Source: Sorangium cellulosum | GTDB lineage: Bacteria; Myxococcota_A; Polyangia; Polyangiales; Polyangiaceae | NCBI RefSeq assembly: GCF_002950945.1 | Contig: NZ_CP012673.1 | Span: 9,624,501 to 9,688,500 of the forward strand | Direction of reading: 5' to 3' | DNA: 64,000 nt | Part shown: piece by piece, positions 19,991 through 27,970 of the stretch | Position numbering within the stretch: the first letter of the stretch is position 1 | Layout of the letters: each line of letters starts with the position of its first letter | Notes under the pieces: generated by a model | The model's input: only the letters and a program-made list of their open reading frames with translations | What the model was told of the DNA's origin: nothing | Databases searched by the model: none | Program-made: the position numbers and the translations under genes

Positions 19991-21376
19991 TCACGGGTAG
20001 CCCGCGCCGCCGGTGTCGCCGTGGGTCAGCGCCTCCCAGGTGATCTGCACGTTGGTCACGTCCCTGCTGTTGCCGGACTGGCCCCGGATGCGGTCGCGCA
20101 CCTTGCGGGTCTCGGGCATCGTCTGGCCCTCGCGCCGGACGTAATGATTGTAGACGAGCTCCCAGACCGGGACGTCCTTGACCTTCAGCTCGCCACCGCA
20201 CAACGAGGCCTCTACCTCCACCTTGATGTCGGTCGCCGACGGAGACAGGTTCAGGTGCTTCGCCACGTACTCGAAGGATGCCTTGATCCGCTCCTCTTGC
20301 TCGCCGTAGAGATCGATGCCCTGGAGCCCCGCCGTCTCTGCCGCGTAGACGGTCGAGGCGAGCCCCATCTGCGTATGCGGCAGATCGCGGCACGTCTCCT
20401 GCGTGTGGCCAGATCGCCCGGCGAAGTCGGACTGACCGTACCAGAGCTCGATCAGCTTGGCGTCGGTGCTGTGCCCCGGCGGGCGCTTCGGCAGCCGGCC
20501 GTCGCTCGCCAGGTAGACGTTGTACGGCACGCGCTCGCGCCACATGGCGACGCCTCGATCGAACAGCGCTCGGTCGTCGTTGTAAACGCCGATGTTGATC
20601 ATCCCGTCCGCCATCGACAGGTTCCAGTTCGCCTGGTAGCCCCATCCGTCGCGGATCTTGGGAACGAGGACGTCCGAGAGCATCTGTCCGAACCGCGCGG
20701 CCTCGCTCTCCGGCCATCCAGCGCCGGCGTGCCGGAGGATCTCGGCCGAGCGCGGGAACAGCTCCGCGAGCCAGGCGGCCTGAAGCGGGCCGTTGTTCTG
20801 GCCGGGATCGGTGCGCACCTTGGCCGGGTCGAAGACGATCTCCTTCAAGGTCGACGACCAGGCGTTCAGGATGGAGATGGCGCTGTCGGCGTACGCCTGG
20901 TTCCCGGTGTAGTACCAGATCAAGGCCTGCGTGTACGCCGCGACGGCGTCGTCGCGCGACGTGGTGCAGCCCTGATCGAGCGGGTTCGACCCGTTGCCGC
21001 ACTTCATGATCTCGACCGGCTGAGCCGTGTAAGGGAGCCGCCCGTACCTGGTGCCCTTGGCCTTGTCGAAATCCTCCTTCCACGGCTGCTGTCCAGCAGC
21101 GATCTTGGCCTTCACGAAGTCGAGCTGTCCGCGCGACACGAGGACCCCGGGATGCTGGAAGGCCGGAGCGCCGCCGGAGTCCGCCGTCGCGCTGCTGGTG
21201 TCCCCGTCGCCGCTTTCGCCTGCAGCGTCATCGACCGGCGCCGGCTGAACAGCCCTGTCGAGGGAGCTCACGCACTCCTCCCCTTCGCAGGCGCCCTCCG
21301 ACGCGGTTTCGGTGGGGGCCAAGCACGCAGTGGAAGCAGCGACGACGGCGAGCAATGGAATCATAAGGTAACGCAT
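19991..21376 (-). CDS. Alginate-lyase-like polysaccharide lyase, lipoprotein
   Basis: A 461-aa secreted protein with a lipobox (VVAASTAC, Cys18) and a disordered acidic linker. The catalytic domain is an all-alpha (alpha/alpha-toroid) lyase: HPGVLVSRGQLDFVKAKIAAG, DDAVAAYTQALIWYYTGN, AWLAELFPRSAEILRHAG, NWNLSMADGMINIGVY (catalytic Asn-His-type region, here Asn) and GHTQETCRDLPHTQMGL (the conserved His-Tyr/Arg region). These match PF05426-type alginate lyases. The substrate could be alginate or another uronic polysaccharide. A TATACT/CTGGCA promoter lies just upstream. Confidence 0.85.
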   Translation of the reverse strand: MRYLMIPLLAVVAASTACLAPTETASEGACEGEECVSSLDRAVQPAPVDDAAGESGDGDTSSATADSGGAPAFQHPGVLVSRGQLDFVKAKIAAGQQPWKEDFDKAKGTRYGRLPYTAQPVEIMKCGNGSNPLDQGCTTSRDDAVAAYTQALIWYYTGNQAYADSAISILNAWSSTLKEIVFDPAKVRTDPGQNNGPLQAAWLAELFPRSAEILRHAGAGWPESEAARFGQMLSDVLVPKIRDGWGYQANWNLSMADGMINIGVYNDDRALFDRGVAMWRERVPYNVYLASDGRLPKRPPGHSTDAKLIELWYGQSDFAGRSGHTQETCRDLPHTQMGLASTVYAAETAGLQGIDLYGEQEERIKASFEYVAKHLNLSPSATDIKVEVEASLCGGELKVKDVPVWELVYNHYVRREGQTMPETRKVRDRIRGQSGNSRDVTNVQITWEALTHGDTGGAGYP

Positions 21377-21382
21377 GCAATG

Positions 21383-21411
21383 AGTATATGTACATCACGA
21401 ATCGATGCCAG
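21383..21411 (-). promoter_or_regulatory. Candidate sigma-70-type promoter of the lyase gene
   Basis: On the minus strand CTGGCA (21411-21406) and TATACT (21388-21383) are separated by exactly 17 bp. The -10 hexamer is 6 nt from the ATG at 21376, so the transcript would be leaderless or nearly so, unless the internal ATG at 21364 is used. Confidence 0.45.
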
Positions 21412-21530
21412 AGAAATACACACCTTCACGTTTCTTCACTGCACTTTCAGCGTAAAGTTTCGCATCAAGCAAGCGACGCATCCGCGTGAAAGAAGCCAGC
21501 GCCTTCGCAAACACAAGCACGCCACCTCAC

Positions 21531-21783
21531 CTACACGCGCTCTCTCATCCGCCCGATGCCCCGCTGAAAGCGAGCGATCGCCTCGGGCCTGAAGACGCCG
21601 TACACCAGCTCATCCAGGATGATGTGATGGATCTCTTCGCGTTCGTCGGCGCTCGGGCGCACGCGCTCGATCCCGCGCGCCGCGAGCTCCTCTGGATAGA
21701 CCTCCCCCTCGGAGCCAGCGCGTCCCGGTCAGCCCGATGCGCCGGATCCCGCGCTCGGCGGCCTGCGCGGCGGCGACCTGCTC
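21531..21783 (-). pseudogene. Aspartate/glutamate racemase remnant
   Basis: In the gap before the histidine kinase gene the minus strand encodes broken pieces of an Asp/Glu racemase. One frame gives EQVAAAQAAERGIRRIGLTG, which fits the segment before the GTRxT motif. After a frame change near 21707-21720 the next piece gives GEVYPEELAARGIERVRP, SADEREEIHHIILDELVYG and VFRPEAIARFQRGI, then a stop at 21531-21533. Both the N-terminal half and the last part with the second catalytic Cys (GCTE) are missing. It is a decayed gene, not a coding sequence. Confidence 0.75.
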
Positions 21784-21844
21784 GTTTCAGGTGGCGTCAA
21801 TCCTTTTGTCGTCCTAGGCTCTGTCCGGCGACCCCGGTACGTGC

Positions 21845-23002
21845 ATGAGTCAGGTGCGAGAGTTCTTGCGATCCGTGTGGTCCGAGCCAAGAGCGCCGCA
21901 CGCACCTCGACGCACCCGAACGGACTGGGTGCTCCTGGCGGCGTTCGCCGTCATCGCGTCCCTCGAGGCCGCCTTCCGATCCGATCTACCGTGGCGCGCC
22001 GCTTCGCTGTTCGTCGGCGTCGGGCTCCTGCCGACGCTGCTGTGGCGGAGAACCAGGCCGCTGCTGATGGTCGTGATCGCGTTCGGCCTCGTCACGGCGA
22101 TGAACATCGCGGCCCTGGTCGCCGGCAGCAGGTCGCCAGGGCTCCACGCGATGGCGTATCTGCTGCTGCTTCCCTATTCGCTATTCCGGTGGGGCACGGG
22201 GCGTGGAGCCACGATCGGGGCGCTCATCCTCGCGGCCGCGGCGTCGTTTGATATGATCTCCCTGCACGCCAAGCCTGGCGACATCGTCGGGGGCTTCGCC
22301 GTCCTGCTCTCCAGCATGGCGCTGGGCGCGGCCGTGCGTTACCGGGATCGCGTGCATCTGCGAGAGCTCGATGAAGCCAAGCTGGCCGAGCGAGAGCGCC
22401 TCGCCCGTGACCTGCACGACACCGTCGCCCACCACGTGTCGGCGATCGCGATCCGCGCACAGGCTGGCCTGGCAGTCGCATCGGCGCGACCCGAGGCGTC
22501 CGCCGACGCGCTCCGCGTGATCGCGGACGAGGCCTCGCGCGCTCTTGGGGAGATGCGCACGATGGTCCGGCTCCTGCGGCGGGACGAGCCGGCCGGGCTT
22601 GCTCCGAGCCCGCGGCTCTCCGACATCGAGCGGCTTGCAGGCCCGTCCGCCGCGGGACCTTCCGTCGAGGTCAAGCTGACCGGGAGCTTCGATGACGTGC
22701 CGTCGTCGGTCTCCGCCGCGATCTTCCGCATTGCGCAGGAATCGATCACCAACGCTCGCCGGCACGCACGCCACGCGACCCGGATTGAAGTTGACGTCAC
22801 GGCCGACAGCGCCTCCGTGCGTTTGCGGGTCACCGACGATGGTCATGGAGTCCGCGCTCGTCACCCGGGGTCGAGGGGATACGGGTTGGTCGGCATGATC
22901 GAACGAGCGGAGCTGCTCGGCGGCACGTGCCACGCGGGTCCGGGCCCGGAGCGTGGCTGGACGGTAACGGCTGTGCTCCCCCGGAATGGAAGGTCCACAT
23001 GA
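21845..23002 (+). CDS. Sensor histidine kinase, HisKA_3 (NarX/LiaS type)
   Basis: A 385-aa membrane kinase. Four to five hydrophobic segments occupy residues 28-165. A coiled helix leads to the dimerisation/phosphoacceptor motif ERLARDLHDTVAHHVSAIAI (His about residue 191). The ATPase domain has the N-box FRIAQESITNARRHA, DDGHG and GYGLVGMIERAELLGG. No periplasmic sensor domain exists, so it probably senses a membrane or cell-envelope signal, as in LiaS/DesK types. The stop overlaps the response regulator ATG (ATGA), so the two are co-translated. Confidence 0.93.
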   Translation: MSQVREFLRSVWSEPRAPHAPRRTRTDWVLLAAFAVIASLEAAFRSDLPWRAASLFVGVGLLPTLLWRRTRPLLMVVIAFGLVTAMNIAALVAGSRSPGLHAMAYLLLLPYSLFRWGTGRGATIGALILAAAASFDMISLHAKPGDIVGGFAVLLSSMALGAAVRYRDRVHLRELDEAKLAERERLARDLHDTVAHHVSAIAIRAQAGLAVASARPEASADALRVIADEASRALGEMRTMVRLLRRDEPAGLAPSPRLSDIERLAGPSAAGPSVEVKLTGSFDDVPSSVSAAIFRIAQESITNARRHARHATRIEVDVTADSASVRLRVTDDGHGVRARHPGSRGYGLVGMIERAELLGGTCHAGPGPERGWTVTAVLPRNGRST

Positions 23003-23655
23003 GCATTCGCGTCATCGTCGCCGACGACCAGGAGATCGTCCGCACCGGTCTCAGCATGATCCTCGACGCCCAGCCCGACATCGAGGTCGTGGGCGTCGCC
23101 GCCGACGGACACCGGGCCGTGGAGCTGGCGCTCGCCCTCCGCCCCGACGTGTGCCTGTTCGACATTCGCATGCCCGGCATCGACGGCATCGAAGCCACGC
23201 GACGGCTCGCCGGCCCGACGGTCGACCGTCCGCACGCGGTCGTCGTGATCACCACCTTCGACCACGACGACTACGTGTATGGCGCCCTCAAGGCCGGCGC
23301 CCGCGGCTTCTTGCTGAAAGACGCCGGTCCTGACCTGCTCGCGCAGGCCATCCGCGCGGCCGCCAGGGGCGACGCCCTGATCGCTCCGAGCATCACCGCC
23401 CGCCTCCTCTCCGCGTTCGCCGCCTCTCAGCCCAGCCTGCCACGAGCGCAACCCAGCGAGCCCCTCACCGCCCGCGAGGAGGAGGTCCTCCTCACGGTGG
23501 CCCGCGGGCGAACCAACGCCGAGATCGCTGACGAGCTCCACATCAGCCTCAGCACCGTCAAGGCCCACATCGCCAGCCTCATGACCAAGCTCGGCGCACG
23601 CAACCGGGTCGAGATCGCCATCTGGGCCTACGAGACCGGTCGCGTCCGGGGCTGA
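22999..23655 (+). CDS. NarL/LuxR-family response regulator
   Basis: A 218-aa regulator. The receiver domain has the acidic pair DDQ at the start, phosphoacceptor Asp in VCLFDIRMPGIDG (about residue 54), Thr in VVITTFDHD and Lys in GFLLKDAG. The C-terminal LuxR-type HTH contains LTAREEEVLLTVARGRTNAE and ELHISLSTVKAHIASLMTKL. GGAAGG lies upstream of the ATG, which overlaps the kinase stop. Likely target: its own operon or the following DUF2306-like gene. Confidence 0.95.
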   Translation: MSIRVIVADDQEIVRTGLSMILDAQPDIEVVGVAADGHRAVELALALRPDVCLFDIRMPGIDGIEATRRLAGPTVDRPHAVVVITTFDHDDYVYGALKAGARGFLLKDAGPDLLAQAIRAAARGDALIAPSITARLLSAFAASQPSLPRAQPSEPLTAREEEVLLTVARGRTNAEIADELHISLSTVKAHIASLMTKLGARNRVEIAIWAYETGRVRG

Positions 23656-23783
23656 CCCATCCGGCGGGCGCCAGGGAGGCGCACCTGGCCGAAAGTACGA
23701 TCTCCCCATCGGACTCCTGGTCTACCCAGATCTGGCCTCTGTGCCAATTGTGCCGTGGCTTGGGCCGTGGCTACGTTCGCGTC

Positions 23784-24479
23784 ATGACGAACAAGCGCAC
23801 CGCGACTCCCTTGGCGAGGCGAGGCTGGCTCGTGCCCGCGTCTCTGATGGCCCTCAGCGCGGTCCCCGTCGCCGCCGGTGCCTATCGCCTGATCCAGCTC
23901 GGCGCCGGCGCCGAGGTCACCCAGGACAACGCGCGCTTCTTCGCAGCGCCGCTGCCCGTCGTGCTGCACATCCTCAGCGTCAGCGTGTATGCGGTCCTGG
24001 GCGCGCTCCAGTTCTCGTCCGGCTTTCGCCGCCGGAGACCTCGCTGGCACCGCACGGCGGGGTGGGCCCTGGTCCCGGCCGGGATCGTCGCTGCGGCTTC
24101 GGGTCTATGGATGCAGGCGTTTTACGAGCTCCCCGAGAGCGACGGCGGCGCGCTCGCCGTGCTCCGGCTCTTGTTCGGCTCTGCCATGTTGACGTCGCTC
24201 CTCCTCGGCGTGGTCGCCCTCTGGCGGCGCGACTTCGTCCGCCACGGCGCCTGGATGCTGCGCGCCTACGCGATCGGCCTGGGCGCAGGAACCCAGGTGC
24301 TGACCACCGTGCCCTGGGTCTTGCTCGCCGGCCAGCCGGACGCGGGGGAGAAAGCGCTCCTCATGGGCGCCGGCTGGGCGATCAACGTCGCCGTCGCAGA
24401 GTGGATCATCCACAGGAGGTCGACGATCGCCCCCGCCCCCGAGAGGGCCATCGTCCAGCTCCCGCACGCACCTCTTTGA
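23784..24479 (+). CDS. DUF2306-like membrane protein
   Basis: A 231-aa protein with about six membrane segments. Typical DUF2306 marks are: HILSVSVYAVLGALQFSSGF with the invariant His, RRRPRWHRTAGW, the second GLWMQAF region, WRRDFVRHGAWMLRAYAIGL, and the last segment WAINVAVAEWII. The His residues (HxxxG, WHR, RHG) suggest haem or quinone contact, as speculated for related cytochrome b561-like proteins. It lies 128 bp after the response regulator in the same direction and may be its regulated target. Confidence 0.82.
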   Translation: MTNKRTATPLARRGWLVPASLMALSAVPVAAGAYRLIQLGAGAEVTQDNARFFAAPLPVVLHILSVSVYAVLGALQFSSGFRRRRPRWHRTAGWALVPAGIVAAASGLWMQAFYELPESDGGALAVLRLLFGSAMLTSLLLGVVALWRRDFVRHGAWMLRAYAIGLGAGTQVLTTVPWVLLAGQPDAGEKALLMGAGWAINVAVAEWIIHRRSTIAPAPERAIVQLPHAPL

Positions 24480-24511
24480 CGTCGCGTGGCAGGGCAGTCG
24501 ACGTACCAGGC

Positions 24512-25678
24512 TCACGTCATCGCGTGCACCACCTCGCGAACACCTCCCTTCCGCGAGAGGCGCGCGATGTGCGAGAACACCTTGTACAGCGTCTTTCCCC
24601 ACGTGTCGGTCTTGTAATTGACGCCGTACCGCTCGCAGATGGCCCGCACCTCGGGGGCGATCTCGCGCAGGCGCGGCGGGGGCAGCGTCGGGAAGAGATG
24701 ATGCTCGATCTGTCGGTCCAGGCCGCCGCACAGGATCGACACCGGCAGGCTCACCTCGAAGTCGTTCGTGGCTTCGACCTGCATGGCGTACCACTCGCCG
24801 CGCCCATGCGCGCGGGTTCCTGCCGGCCAGCTCTTCACGTCGGCCCCGACATGGCCGCAGAAGATCGTGGCCGCCGAGTAGACGTCGCGGATCGTCTCGG
24901 CGAGCCAGTTGCCGAACAGCACCTTCCCGAAGAACGGCCCCGCGAGCGCGGGGAAGAAGAGATAGTTCTTGAGGTAATACGGCACGTACTTGCGAAGGCC
25001 CCGCTTCCATGCGTCGCGCACGCTCTCCTTCGATCGGTCGGGCAGAAAGTCGAGCTTCTCGGGCCGGCCGTTGTCGAAGAACACATCGTTCAGCCCGGCG
25101 ACGTGCGAGCCGATGACGAAAAGAAAATTCGGAAAAATCAACGCCACCGTGGCGGGGACGGCCCAGGAATGCCAAGGAGAATGCGGTGTCTGCTCGGTGA
25201 GGCGCACCGGGCCGAAGTGGATGTCCGGATCCCTGGCAGCGACGTTGGTATTGCCGTGATGGCGCACGTTGTGGCCGCGTTGCCACGATGCCTCGTCGAC
25301 GGGCGTGTCCCACCGAAACGTCTTGGACTCGAACTTTTCCGCCCCGGGCAGCCCATCCCACGCGCCGTGGAGCGCGCTGTGACCGATCTCCGTGGCCTGA
25401 AGCTGCTTGCCGACCCAGAGCGCGCCGACGCCGAGGGAGAACGTGACCGGCTCCAGGCTGACATGGATCAGCACGCGCCCGGCGATCTCGGCCCTGCGCG
25501 CAAGACGATCGAGCCGTCGGACGTAGGCGACATCGTCAGCGCCCAGCCGCGCGAGGGTGCGCTGCTTGAGCGCGTCGAGCTCCTCGCCGAAGAGGCGATA
25601 ACGTTCGGCGTCGGGAAGCGACTTCGGATCGATCGGCGTGCACGCGGAGACGTCCCCGCTGAATGAATCGGCGCGCAT
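24512..25678 (-). CDS. Membrane fatty-acid desaturase
   Basis: A 388-aa di-iron membrane desaturase. The three histidine boxes are present: GHSALHG (about residue 99), HNVRHHG (about 139) and QIEHHLFP (about 326). Hydrophobic pairs lie around AVPATVALIFPNFLFVIGS and the NYLFFPALAGPFFGKVLF region. The QxxHH third box and the overall length fit acyl-lipid or acyl-CoA front-end-like desaturases that work on phospholipid or CoA-linked acyl chains with a ferredoxin or cytochrome b5 donor. There is no fused cytochrome b5 domain. GGGAGAAGGAG precedes ATG 25678. Double-bond position cannot be predicted. Confidence 0.9.
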   Translation of the reverse strand: MRADSFSGDVSACTPIDPKSLPDAERYRLFGEELDALKQRTLARLGADDVAYVRRLDRLARRAEIAGRVLIHVSLEPVTFSLGVGALWVGKQLQATEIGHSALHGAWDGLPGAEKFESKTFRWDTPVDEASWQRGHNVRHHGNTNVAARDPDIHFGPVRLTEQTPHSPWHSWAVPATVALIFPNFLFVIGSHVAGLNDVFFDNGRPEKLDFLPDRSKESVRDAWKRGLRKYVPYYLKNYLFFPALAGPFFGKVLFGNWLAETIRDVYSAATIFCGHVGADVKSWPAGTRAHGRGEWYAMQVEATNDFEVSLPVSILCGGLDRQIEHHLFPTLPPPRLREIAPEVRAICERYGVNYKTDTWGKTLYKVFSHIARLSRKGGVREVVHAMT

Positions 25679-25871
25679 GCTCCTTCTCCCTGGGCGCGAG
25701 GCGCGGGGCCGTGACACGCAATGGTTGCGCCCGCCCCTCCTCATGTTGATGCAATGCGTAGCACGCGTATACGAGTGACCCCCTGGGGCGTCAAGACGCC
25801 CTGTGTCACGGACGGGTCACATCGCGACTCGGGGCTCATCTCCCGCTCGGTCGACGCGAGCGGTGCTCTAG

Positions 25872-26972
25872 CTAGTCGACCCTGAGCCGGAAGATGGCCG
25901 GCTCGCTGGTGCTCTGCTGCGACGCCTCCACGTAGTTGGCCGGCGAGTGGTCGCCCCAGGAGAAGGGCAGCGGGAGCGCCCGGAGGAGCGGCAGCTGCTG
26001 CTTGATCCACGCGAAGACGCCGACCGCCGAGCTCACGAGGAACGTGCGTGTCTGGCGCGCGATCTTGCTCTCGTACGTCCACCCCTCGCCCGTCGAGCGG
26101 TACTCCCTCCCGAAGTGCACGAAGGCCCCCGTCGTGCGCGGCGGCAGGCGCGGCACGATGTCGTTCCCGTAGACGAAGCGAAACAGCTTGCCCCCGAAGA
26201 GCTCTTCGGCCCTCGCAGCGAAGGTCGCGTCGCCGACCATGGGCTGCCCGAACGTGTAGACCCCGCGGATGAGCCGCCGGATCTCGGCATACCTGGTGTT
26301 GCTGAACAGCCGCGCGGCGGCGAGGACCGCCATCGCCGCGCCCAGGCTATGTCCGGTGATGTAGATGGCCTCCAGCTTGCCCGGGGCGTCCGGGGCGGGC
26401 TCGGCCTCCGGGGCGGACCCGGCGTCGGGGCGCGGGCAGGCCTCGGGGGACGGAAAGACCTCCTGGATGTTCCGGCCGCGCAGCGCCGTCTCGAGGCACC
26501 TGTCGATGATCGACCAGAGCACGTCGACGTTGCGAGCAAAGCCGCCGTGGACGCGCCCGAGCGCGTAGAATCGCTGCGACGCGACGCTCGCGTCGGTGAG
26601 CCAGTTGAACAGGTTCCCCGGCTCGGTCCCCTTGAAGCACAGGATGAGCAGCCGCCTGCACTTGCTCTGGATGAAACACACGTCGTGCGCCAGGAAGAGC
26701 GCGTTGTTCTCCACCTTCAGCCGCGTCAGATCCCAGGCGCCGTAGACGGACATCGCCCTCTCCAGCGTGTCCGTGTCCGAGTACATCCACACGGACGCCA
26801 GCGACAGGAGCAACGTGGCGTCCGGGTCGGGCTCGCGCACCTCCGGATCCACCCGCAACAGCCGCTGGATCGTGCCTCGCTCGGCGCATGTGTCGGCGGC
26901 GGCCTCCGGTCCCCAGGCCGAAGCCGACCCCAGCGCCTCCCGAGGCGGCATGGCAACGATGGAATCTGTCAT
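25872..26972 (-). CDS. Class 3 lipase-like alpha/beta hydrolase
   Basis: A 366-aa lipase. The nucleophile elbow is GHSLGAAMAV (Ser about residue 209). FNWLTDASV and LILCFKGTEPGNL form the oxyanion strand; FGQPMVGDATFAARAEELF and FVYGNDIVPRLPPRTTGAFVHFG give the catalytic Asp and region before the His (likely in SWGDHSPANYVEA). There is no signal peptide, so it may be cytoplasmic or associated with membrane. It belongs to the fungal-type class 3 lipases. Confidence 0.88.
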   Translation of the reverse strand: MTDSIVAMPPREALGSASAWGPEAAADTCAERGTIQRLLRVDPEVREPDPDATLLLSLASVWMYSDTDTLERAMSVYGAWDLTRLKVENNALFLAHDVCFIQSKCRRLLILCFKGTEPGNLFNWLTDASVASQRFYALGRVHGGFARNVDVLWSIIDRCLETALRGRNIQEVFPSPEACPRPDAGSAPEAEPAPDAPGKLEAIYITGHSLGAAMAVLAAARLFSNTRYAEIRRLIRGVYTFGQPMVGDATFAARAEELFGGKLFRFVYGNDIVPRLPPRTTGAFVHFGREYRSTGEGWTYESKIARQTRTFLVSSAVGVFAWIKQQLPLLRALPLPFSWGDHSPANYVEASQQSTSEPAIFRLRVD

Positions 26973-27325
26973 GAGCCCTCCCGTGATCGAGCCGACGAGC
27001 CTGCCAGGGCGGCGCCTCGCGCGAAACGGCTCCTGCGAGCCGGACGGGCGGCATCCTGCGGCGCTCCGCGCGCGATCTCGGCAGGTCTACCGCCGGCGAG
27101 CCCTCGACGCCAACCTGCGTCCGCCGCGGCGCGCGTCGACCTGCCGGGTCGGACGGGCGACATGGCCGCCGCCTCGCGGCCGTGTTGAACGGAGCGCCTC
27201 ACTGCGCGCCACGGCAGCCCCGCCGCTCCCGGCGCGCGGCGGAGCCGCCCCGCGCGGCGCAAGGCGCGCGCGGCGCCCCGGCGCGTGCCGCCGTCGAGCA
27301 GGCGAGGGGCGTCTCGCCCGACGGT
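26973..27325. other. Intergenic region
   Basis: 353 bp between the start of the lipase gene and the end of the HhH protein gene. It should contain the lipase promoter. No protein-like ORF or RNA gene is seen; the sequence is a uniform GC-rich Arg/Ala-type ORF background. Confidence 0.5.
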
Positions 27326-27565
27326 TCACGCGCGCCTTGTGTTGCTGCTCGGCGTGCTGGCCTTGGTCACCACGATGCCCGCGTCCTTCATGCTCTCTAT
27401 CATCGTATCGTCGATGCCGGCCACCTGCTTGATCTCCTCCCAGCTGCTGAATCCACCCATCTCCTCCCGCCGCTCCACGATGATCTGCGCGCACTGCTCG
27501 TTCACCTGGAACGTCCGCTGCAAGTCCTCTGCGCTCGCCTGGTTGATATCGATCTTCTCGGCCAT
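27326..27565 (-). CDS. Helix-hairpin-helix (ComEA-like) small protein
   Basis: A 79-aa protein: KIDINQASAEDLQRTFQVNE, QCAQIIVERREEMGGFSSWE, EIKQVAGIDDTMIESMKDAG. This is the ComEA/SLBB-associated HhH fold with two hairpins binding DNA backbone non-specifically. Unlike ComEA there is no membrane anchor, so it is a cytoplasmic HhH protein. The start is ATG 27565 with GGGGGA upstream; the longer ORF upstream is Arg-rich and not kept. It may be involved in DNA binding or be a stand-alone dimerisation module. Confidence 0.75.
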   Translation of the reverse strand: MAEKIDINQASAEDLQRTFQVNEQCAQIIVERREEMGGFSSWEEIKQVAGIDDTMIESMKDAGIVVTKASTPSSNTRRA

Positions 27566-27970
27566 TCGTCCCCCTTTGCGCCGGGTGGCCATCGCGACCT
27601 CGACGCGGCGAGAGCGTTGTGCAGCGCGCCCGGGGCCGGGAGGGGCCTGGCGGGGCAGAAGTGCTGGACGGGCCCGCTCAGCCGCTCGATCGACGTGGCG
27701 CCCCACAGGGCGTCCTGGGCCTCGCATGGGTGCACCCGGGTGCATCCTCGTGGCTGGGCGCGCCCAGCAGAGCCTCGTTCACCCGGAGCAGCGCGACCTG
27801 GGCCCGCCCCCCGTGTCGCGCCGCGGTTCCCCGCACGTCCCCGCCCGCGACCCGCTACCCTGCGCCTCCAGGGGGCAGCGCCGCGCCTTCGCGGCGCGCT
27901 TCACCGTCCCCTTCGCTCCGACCGATTCCGACCGATCCCGCGCCCCGCGCGGGACAAGGAGGCACCGCCC
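27566..27970. other. Divergent promoter region between HhH gene and acyl-CoA ligase
   Basis: About 405 bp between divergent genes. AAGGAGG at 27956-27962 is the ribosome-binding site of the ligase. TGGGTGCACCCGGGTGCATCC near 27729-27749 carries two GTGCA half-sites. No RNA gene seen. Confidence 0.45.
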
